A stretch of 42,775 nt of DNA. It comes from Saccoglossus kowalevskii (taxonomy: Eukaryota; Hemichordata; Enteropneusta; Harrimaniidae). How positions within the stretch are numbered: the stretch's first letter is position 1; every line of letters starts with the position of its first letter. The stretch lies in NCBI RefSeq assembly GCF_000003605.2, contig NW_003129357.1, forward strand, positions 633,413 through 676,187, written 5' to 3'. The notes under the pieces are model-generated. The model saw only the letters and a list, made by a program, of their open reading frames with translations, searched no databases and had not been told where the DNA came from. The position numbers and the translations under genes are program-made. Below are positions 35,997-42,775 of this stretch, piece after piece.

Positions 35997-36842
35997 ATGT
36001 CGGTGAAAAGAACCATGAGTTCGCTACCAAGTCTCCTACATCGTTTACGAGAGTTGATGCCAGGTTCTCGCCAAGTGTATTGGTTGATTAAAAACAGCCT
36101 CCGAACAGGAAATTCATGGCCGTGTATCGACGTCTATACTGACACCGCTGAAATTGATATGTGTACAACAGTTGTAGGAGTATCGAATAATTATTATATG
36201 ACTCCTATATCAATGTGTCTACCGTACTCAACATGTAACTCTGGACTGAAGACTGTTTTAACTACGCCAGGGCTGCTGAACTGGAAAAATGAGCAAATTA
36301 TGTTTGAATCTGTACCAGAAAAATGTATTGGTGTTGTTAAAGAAATCTGTAATAATAAAGGATTCTACCTGACTACAATTGAAGAGTATTGTTTAGTATC
36401 CTTGATGGACACGGATCGTTTAGAGAAAATTGCAAATGTAGCCCTTCCTAGTGGTTTTTGGAAAGGTTCATTAAAACCGATACACGGATCATTGCTGCTG
36501 GATTCCGTTCCATTTGACCCAATCTCTCTTAATTTTACTAAGATAATTGAAAAATATATGTCAGTAGCTATCTACAATTTGCGAGGCGACCCAGTAGCTT
36601 GGTCAGTTCACAGTCCAATGGGAGAAATAGATTTTGGGTACTGTGTACCCTTGTACCGACGACGAGGGTTCTCGAGTATCACATTGGCAACTTTATCTGT
36701 CCTAATTGCTCAAACAGGGGAATTACCTTATGTTTATATCGAGTCAACAAATACATTAGCTAAAAACTGTGCCACAAAGTTAGGGGGACAGATAAAGAAT
36801 GATTTTAACATAGCATGGTTGAAGTTTGAAAAGCAAAAATAA
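35997..36842 (+). CDS. GLYAT-like N-acyltransferase
   Basis: A 281-residue protein of the glycine N-acyltransferase (GLYAT/GLYATL) family. Vertebrate members transfer an acyl group from acyl-CoA to glycine or glutamine, mostly in mitochondria, for detoxification; the substrate of this protein is unknown. The N-terminal half carries the family's LLNWKNEQIMFES (human LINWK). The C-terminal GNAT fold carries GDPVAWSVHSPMGEI, FGYCVPLYRRRGFSS (the R-x-x-G-x-type acyl-CoA loop) and a final VYIESTNTLAKNCATKLGG strand-helix. Length fits the family (about 290). I prefer ATG 35997 over 35970 because of the splice site between them. The coding part is one exon, although vertebrate GLYAT genes are split; no poly(A) tract follows the TAA, so a recent retrocopy is not indicated. 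No AATAAA is obvious nearby. It is the only intact recognisable gene here. Confidence 0.85.
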   Translation: MSVKRTMSSLPSLLHRLRELMPGSRQVYWLIKNSLRTGNSWPCIDVYTDTAEIDMCTTVVGVSNNYYMTPISMCLPYSTCNSGLKTVLTTPGLLNWKNEQIMFESVPEKCIGVVKEICNNKGFYLTTIEEYCLVSLMDTDRLEKIANVALPSGFWKGSLKPIHGSLLLDSVPFDPISLNFTKIIEKYMSVAIYNLRGDPVAWSVHSPMGEIDFGYCVPLYRRRGFSSITLATLSVLIAQTGELPYVYIESTNTLAKNCATKLGGQIKNDFNIAWLKFEKQK

Positions 36843-37038
36843 TACATTTGATTTATTTTTTACACATTTCTGTATAACATATTGTGTTATTTAATAATTT
36901 TTGTTAGTGATTTGAAGTTTAGTAATTTGAGATTTAGTGATTACAAATGTAATTTCGCATCAATGGGTCTATATAGTGTTTTACCTACTAAGATAATGAT
37001 ATGATCGTTTTCAAATCAACTTGTTGTAACAGTAGTTC

Positions 37039-37072
<34 letters not shown>

Positions 37073-38230
37073 ATATAGAGGGGAATATGTATCACAGTGT
37101 TTATTTTGTTATGTTTAGTCTCGTTGCTCAATTTCCATGTATCATTAGATATTTATTGTAAGCAGGATATACAAAATAGATACATACAAACTGTACAACA
37201 GACAATACACCATTGATTGTCAAAAATCATTATGTAGTTTAATTTTAATATCTTAATTGCTATATAATTATTAATTTGCTATATAATTTGTGTAATATTA
37301 CATATTAATTTAAAACACTCAATTTCAGATTTCATTAATTCATAAATATGTATACTTGCATCAAATAGGAGGAAGAAAGGAGAACATGGCATATTTGACA
37401 GTCACTCGAGTCATTGTTACAATACACTTGGAAAATTCTGCTTCTACACATTGAAAATGAACAAATCACCACAAAATATGATTTAAATATACCATCTCAA
37501 AAGTCCTCGCTATTACATTAAAAGGTCCACCCAACTAAGATCGTGAGTGTCAATAAGACGTGACTGTTGCCATCTGCTAATTACTTTGTTGGACACTATT
37601 TCATCTTCACATTTTACACCCAATATCTTTAAAACTTACTCTGCTTCATTTTACAAATTTATTTAAGAAGCATAACACTACAACGACCAGCTTGGTGGCA
37701 CAGTTTGCTCCCAATACAAATTTGAAATATTGGCAGCAATAAGAAATACATTTGTTCAGCATACCTTTCTATCTCCGACATCATATTTAATGGCTAGTTT
37801 TCAGAATCGGTTGAATGAGGGTGGCATTTACTAATGAAAAATATCTTTTGAAGAAATTAAACATTTCCCTCACTCATCACTCAACATTAAATATTATAAA
37901 TTATTATAATTATGGTGCCGTCTTCTGAAAACAAGGCATCACAAATATTTCTGTGTTTATTAATTTTGTATGTGAAAGACTTGGCTATATTAAAATAGCT
38001 GTCGTTCTAGTGAAAATACAATTGGTTATTTATATTATGACGTCATTTATTTTTAAGAAATGGGTTTTAGTGCGTAAATCATAATATGAATTGCAATAAT
38101 AAAACGATTGACTGACCAATGCATTTGTGTCACTATCATGGATATACAAAATCATTAAAACACGGAATGGAGCAGCTTGTACCCGTAATGGAACAGGAAA
38201 GTGTACACAAACAGGTCTTGATAATCTTTT
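36843..38230. other. Non-coding spacer between GLYAT-like gene and copy B
   Basis: No gene was seen. It contains a (TTG)n array. Homology to the other SLC49A3-like units starts only at about 38230. Confidence 0.5.
37038..37071. repeat. (TTG)n microsatellite
   Basis: About eleven perfect GTT/TTG trinucleotides lie 200 bases downstream of the GLYAT-like stop codon, possibly within its 3' untranslated region. Confidence 0.95.
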
Positions 38231-38666
38231 CAACATTTGGTCAGGCAAATGCTTGATATTGGGTATTGATCCGAGACAATTGTTCAGCTTGTTGAGCTGA
38301 CTTCTCTATTCTCGTAACGTAGCATGAGCTCTGCCTCTTTTTATCAATGCTGTGAATAAATAAATGTTGGGCAAATTACTGAGATTGTATCGCACTATCA
38401 TTACCAAGAACGAGGCAGATCATACGAGAGATACCAGAGATACGTCTATAAACCTTGAAATGATAAAGTCAATACAATGTGACTTAAATATTATTTAGGC
38501 CCAGTAATTTCGAACACGAATTAAACGAAAGATGGTTTCCAGATGTAAATACAATAGACTAGTACACACGTAGCATGAATAATAATTAACATAATGTTTT
38601 TATATTCAACGACAATTATCACATCAAACAACATCAGCAACAATAATTCATTCGAAACTTATTCCA

Positions 38667-38822
38667 TTATGCCCGAACGTGTGTAGATTCTTGTACAGAT
38701 TCTGGTAAATCTGTTATAAGACTGTGCGATTTCTCTGTGTTTAGTCTTCGGTTCTCAGACTTGAAAAATAGTATAATCCATATAGCTTGCAATGAGGCTA
38801 GACCAGAATACACCATCATAGC
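38667..38822 (-). pseudogene. Copy B last exon, tail intact but acceptor lost
   Basis: The frame is open: AMMVYSGLASLQAIWIILFF, then KSENRRLNTEKS and a tail ending ESTHVRA and TAA (38667-38669). The FF-x4-RRL arrangement matches the human SLC49A3 C-terminus. Where copies A and C have GCAG at the intron end, copy B reads GCAAAACATGC, and about 130 bases of intron are missing. The splice acceptor has therefore been deleted. Confidence 0.82.
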
Positions 38823-39300
38823 ATGTTTTGCACTATATGATTAGAATATCAAACTATATGATGAATCTATACAAGTACTAAAATGATTACAGGTGTTTTA
38901 ATTATGCATACTGGGAAACAGAAACAAAAAAACGTTTACAGAATGCATAAGTGAGAACCGTCAGTACTGTTATTATATTTACAGTAAAATTTCAATATTA
39001 GAAATGGCTAAATATGTTGCTTATGTATATATAAATAGATATGAATAACAAATGAAATGTGATGTGGTAGGTTTCAGACACTGAAACCGTATTAATTGGA
39101 TTAAAATTCAGAACAAAAAATGTATCTAAAATAAATATACAATGAACATAGTATATACCCACTTGTGGGTGGCAATACTAGTCAAATACATTCTGAGGCC
39201 TCATTATATTTTGTGCTGCACTTTGTTATTACTTTGTTATAAGTAAATCACTGCAACTATAACCATGTAACTAGAGTAACTAGTAACTATGTTACTATAC

Positions 39301-39541
39301 TTGTCATATCTTTAGGTTGTGTGATATTTGACTTCCTCATAATATACTACCAGTATATGAAGGGAGGCGATGAGATAATGTGCATTTCTGGTGTATTTCC
39401 TCGTATGGTGTCATGGGTTGACTCAAGGCTTCGAACATAAATGTTGAGGGTATACTCATGGTGTATCTATGTGAATAAGATATATTATTTGCAACACAAG
39501 TTAATAATTGTAAATAATGTAATACGGGTTCTTCAGAAAAA
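39301..39541 (-). pseudogene. Copy B penultimate-type exon
   Basis: The open frame runs EEPVLHYLQLLTCVANNI, then YTMSIPSTFMFEALSQP and TPYEE. The middle part matches copy A. Toward the 3' side, two extra bases relative to copy A shift the frame into TGA before the former donor. Edges are approximate, and the phase of the putative acceptor at 39542 does not agree with the exon upstream. Confidence 0.45.
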
Positions 39542-39960
39542 CTACATTTGAAATATAATGAGAATATTTCACTCACGAAATGATCTCTAAGATTCCCAGT
39601 GAGGTAGTCTCTGCTTAAGGATAAGTATTTTCCACCAACAATTCAACACTAACAGGATACGCGGCACTTAAAACCATTGAGTATAGAAAATATTATAATA
39701 AGAACTTCTTGGTGCGGAATGCAAGAAACCTGGCGAGCAAAAAAAGCCGACAAAAAACAAAATTATATATATTAAAATAAAATATATTGCTGACTGAATA
39801 TGATTAGTTGATTACAGCTCTTTCAACATACTTATTCCTATTATAGTCTCGGGATTGTATATGTACGTGTTAACAACAATACAAATATGCAATATAAAAA
39901 ACAATCAAATAAATATTCGGCATTCAAATAAGTATTTTAGATTCGTCAAAAGTGTCTCAC

Positions 39961-40113
39961 CGTCATCGATAGTGATGAAAAAACTACACCAAGAGATAAA
40001 GTAACTTTTGCAGTCTCTTCAAAGAGTTTTGTTCTATCCACAAATATTCAAGCTGCCAGAGAACCAATAATGCCAATCCCAATATTAAAAGCTGAAACCC
40101 AACCTGTAAATGT
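39961..40113 (-). pseudogene. Copy B transmembrane exon with in-frame TGA
   Basis: A 153-base, 51-codon exon lies between acceptor TTTTTACAG and donor GACG|GTGAG. It reads TFTGWVSAFNIGIGIIGSLA, then A, TGA, then IFVDRTKLFEETAKV. Human SLC49A3 has a closely similar stretch ending GPYVDRTKHF. VDRTK is a diagnostic motif of the loop after this helix. TGA (40048-40050) stands where a glycine (GGA) is likely: a single G-to-T change. Everything on both sides remains in frame, so the lesion looks young or is a sequencing error. Confidence 0.85.
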
Positions 40114-40930
40114 CTGTAAAAAGGAAATAATGTTTAAAAAATTACCATGGATTGTTTCCTGTTTCATGCATCAAAATATGTTCACACCTCACTGAAATTT
40201 TGTTTTGTTTTACATTACTCTAAAATTACATTGTATTTTTTGTGGGTCAAACTCGAGCATGAAGTCGTGACTGCCCTATCATTGTGCCTATGTTACCAGC
40301 AAATTCAGTGTATCGTCTAACATGTAGGAAAGCGCATGTACAAGGATGTCACTTTTTTTTCTTGCTGTTCAGAGCAATATGTAACAACGGTGTGATACAA
40401 CGGATTTTTTAACACGGCGCTGTTTTGGCTTTCAACTACCGGGTCATGAATATGCAGAGAGCATATCAACTATATCGATATTGAGATTTTTTCTATACAA
40501 AGACCCTGTACAATTCCAGCATGTCATATTCATTTATAAAAAAACTCCGGTAACGTTCATAGTTTTCTTGTGGTATATTCGTCAAATCGCAATTATGCTC
40601 TTTTTTACATTCAGTGAGCTTATTCGAATTTATTTAGCAATGAAAATACACGAATCTGTTTCATTATTCACAAATGACGAGCTTATTTAATAAGTAGTAG
40701 TCTTTATTTATGAATAGTGCATTTTGCTGCATGATATATTAATACAAATTATAATTTACACACCTTTCTGATTATATACGAAGTGTTTATAAATAATTCT
40801 CAAAAATATTAATATAACAAATATGGAACGTTGATTCTTGGTTTGTGAATAAATGCAGCAACATTGAATAACTCGTCCTTTATAATTTAAGTATATGTAT
40901 CGCGTTGTTTATATATATATATATAAATAC

Positions 40931-41047
40931 AGGCGTATATTCATGGGTAAACACCATTTCTTCATATAACACCCCAAAGCTAATGCCTAAAGCACCTCCC
41001 AAACCGTAAGCTACGACAAAAATCCAATATTGCTTGATTTTTAAAAT
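40931..41047 (-). pseudogene. Copy B transmembrane exon (open)
   Basis: A 117-base, 39-codon exon in phase 0, with acceptor AAATTTAG and donor CCT|GTATTT. It encodes ILKIKQYWIFVVAYGLGGAL, then GISFGVLYEEMVFTHEYTP. The W-x(n)-GLGGALGIS pattern corresponds to a transmembrane helix of SLC49 proteins (human …CLGGMIGIS…). No lesion is visible in this exon. Confidence 0.85.
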
Positions 41048-41449
41048 CTAAATTTAAATTTAAATAAAAATCGAAAATGTTACAGTTACAAATTCTTCTG
41101 TTCATACTTACTATTTTTAGCATAATGCCAAAATACAAACAAATGACTACCCCTGAATTTCTATAATACATATAACATTCAACCCGTGCTTTCCCGCCGT
41201 ATTTGTAATCATTGAAAACACTTTATCTACAACAGATTAAATGTGTCAATGAAGTTATGTGAGATTATTAAAATAAGCGTTTCTTTGGATTTTTTCCTGA
41301 ATTCGTAGCTGTCCCATCAAATAAAACATGTGCAACAATAAAGTCAGACACTCATGTGCGGTTAGTAAAAACACATGAGTCATTGCGCTATCTATTCATA
41401 TATATGATATGTTTAATGAAATTTAATCAGTTTTTGTTGTAATACTTAC

Positions 41450-41575
41450 CTGTGTTAAACCAGTCCAGAATGGTTGTGTATCTCCAGATGCACTAGCTGA
41501 AGGTGGGGATGGTGGTACACTGCTATGCAAACCAAATGTTGTTAGGACTGCACCAAGTAAAGCGGGAATTATCAA
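41450..41575 (-). pseudogene. Copy B central-loop exon (open, in-frame deletion)
   Basis: A 126-base, 42-codon exon with acceptor TTCCTTTAG and donor CAG|GTAAGT. It encodes LIIPALLGAVLTTFGL, then HSSVPPSPPSASASG and DTQPFWTGLTQ. Against the unit 0 exon it lacks the codons for YGI and has one extra Thr codon. The frame is kept, but the helix before the loop is shorter. Confidence 0.85.
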
Positions 41576-42240
41576 CTAAAGGAAAATGAGAATCATATAT
41601 ACAAACCAATAACTATTGACGTAGTGACTTAGAAGCCTTTAAGATATTGCAATATATAATACTGTTTTGTTGTAGATTCGCCATTACTTGCATCAACTGT
41701 CAAAATGTCATTGTTTTCAGTGCTAGGTTTTTCTCACATGATTCAAGTGTAAAATACAACGTTTCGCTCACTTTTCATAATTAGAGAATTGTATTGAGCA
41801 GCAACAATCTTCATTCAATCCAACGATTTTCAGAAAGAAGACCGGTGCGGATGCATGGATACTGTACTAAATGAAGCTAACACACTTGTTGTTTTTAACA
41901 AAGACAAATTGTTATAACTGTATGTATGTGAATTATAATTGGTACATACATCACATTATAACTATTAATACATACATACATTTCTGATTTATATTACTCA
42001 AGTATTAAAGAATTTTGTACATTTCAGAGTTTACATTTGTTACTGCTTAAAAATATATGTTGTATACATCAATGTGCAAGTATTTCGTTATTATTTAAAT
42101 ATGTTAAAACGATATATATCGATGCTCAGAAAAACTTGCGAAGCGTTACAGTTAAAAAGTTTGATCAGTTCATTATTTCAGATAAAGTTTAAAAAGCATA
42201 CGTAGTGCGATATAAAAGGAAATATTGATCTTTAATGTTT
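41576..42240. other. Upstream intron of copy B, no exon seen
   Basis: AT-rich sequence. A tract near 41915-41990 is shared with 25070-25140 upstream of unit 0. No further SLC49A3-like exon was recognised before the LINE. Confidence 0.45.
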
Positions 42241-42269
42241 TCCATATGTTAAAATTTTACAGGTAGTCG

Positions 42270-42774
42270 TTACGTTATTGCATCAGTGAACAGAAGACGG
42301 TCCCCTACTACGTCGGCGATGGCGCTGTTTTCGCAAAACTCTATCTTGAACGTTTCAATGGAATTATGCAGTAGGTGAAACTTGAATTCGGGCACTATTC
42401 TTGTTCTTACTCTTGTTTTGAAGCACTCTAGTACATCGGTTGGCTCTATTTCTTTTAACTTGTTATACCGTGTGATGTGGGTGGCTACTTTAGCGGTATT
42501 TAGCAGGTAGCATAGTAGTTGATGTATAGATGAAGTACGTTTTTCTCTGGTTGGGCCAAGGCAGTACCAGTGAATAGGAATATGATCTATTTCAAGAAAT
42601 ACTGATATTACATCATTTAGTGCTTTAAACAAAGGTAACAGCCTAGGGCACTCCAGAAAAATGTGCAACAAATCATCTTTATCATTGCAGTATGGACATT
42701 TATCTGAATTTCGAATGTAGGATTTTCGTAGAAAGCCACCTGTTGGATAGGCGCCGTATAATAATCGCCACTGT
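42270..42774 (-). mobile_element. LINE ORF2 C-terminal fragment (runs off the window)
   Basis: An open minus-strand frame enters from beyond the window edge (QWRLLYGAYPTGGFLRKSY) and stops at TAA 42270-42272, giving 167 visible codons. CPYC, seven residues, then H, four residues and C (CPYCNDKDDLLHIFLEC) form the CX2CX7HX4C zinc knuckle found after the reverse transcriptase domain of many LINEs. The roughly 120 residues after it match the usual helical tail. The reverse transcriptase itself would lie beyond 42775. The 3' end of the element should be near 42240, but no tail repeat or target duplication was identified. The frame has no stops, so the copy may be young. Confidence 0.8.
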
Positions 42775-42775
42775 A

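Larger units (their letters stand above)
38667..41575 (-). pseudogene. SLC49A3-like pseudogene, copy B (most complete)
   Basis: Five exons of a solute-carrier-49 family transporter (12-helix major facilitator; SLC49A3 is an orphan transporter related to the FLVCR proteins) lie in order on the minus strand: 41450-41575, 40931-41047, 39961-40113, 39301-39541 and 38667-38822. The first three are joined in phase 0 (42, 39 and 51 codons) with proper splice sites. Together they give about half of the protein, from the central loop to the C-terminus. The upstream half is not in the window; a LINE lies where it would continue. An in-frame TGA at 40048-40050, the loss of the last acceptor and a shortened helix in the first exon point to a pseudogene. 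Confidence 0.8.

Noticed and set aside
39337-39576. 79-codon frame as a separate small gene
   Set aside because: It is better explained as an exon of copy B, because its MSIPSTFM segment recurs in the same order in copy A.

Overview
This is eukaryotic, AT-rich nuclear DNA (roughly two thirds A+T by eye) with short spliced exons, GT-AG introns, decayed transposons and many microsatellites. The recognisable genes are a GLYAT-family acyltransferase and SLC49A3 (MFSD7)-like membrane transporter exons. Together with a ZMYM1/DUF4371-type hAT transposase and a LINE carrying a C-terminal zinc knuckle, they suggest a marine invertebrate metazoan. A mollusc such as a bivalve would fit, but the species cannot be fixed from the sequence. 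No bacterial operons, CRISPR arrays, rRNA or convincing tRNA genes were seen.

Layout. 1-2.3 kb: a duplicated unit, each copy with a short flank repeat followed by a degenerate minisatellite of ~24-bp period. 2.3-15.5 kb: non-coding by every test I could apply, with simple repeats. 15.5-17.2 kb: a decayed minus-strand reading frame (two in-frame stops) flanked by two (ACAAT)n arrays, then an unrecognised ATG-less open frame. About 17.5-20.62 kb: a broken hAT transposon with a clear 3' terminal inverted repeat. About 21.0 kb: a short palindromic MITE-like element whose second copy is at 30.5 kb.

21.7-41.6 kb: a locally duplicated cluster of decayed minus-strand SLC49A3-like copies. Unit 0 keeps one intact exon (23.97 kb). 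Copy A has three recognisable exons (27.8-29.4 kb), copy C only a last exon (33.3 kb), and copy B five exons (38.7-41.6 kb). The clear copies of the last exon (A, B, C) carry different lesions, and copy B has an in-frame TGA in a transmembrane exon. Two related non-coding blocks, D1 (21.7-23.6 kb) and D2 (29.6-32.8 kb), belong to the same segmental duplication.

Between copies C and B, on the opposite strand, lies the only apparently intact protein-coding gene: a GLYAT-like N-acyltransferase (35,997-36,842). It is intronless across its coding part and has a good 3' splice site just upstream of the ATG. The window ends inside the 3' end of a minus-strand LINE ORF2 (42,270-42,775), which lies just upstream of copy B.

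I see no functional co-operation between these genes. The region reads as a duplicated, decaying transporter locus with one live acyltransferase gene and several generations of mobile DNA.
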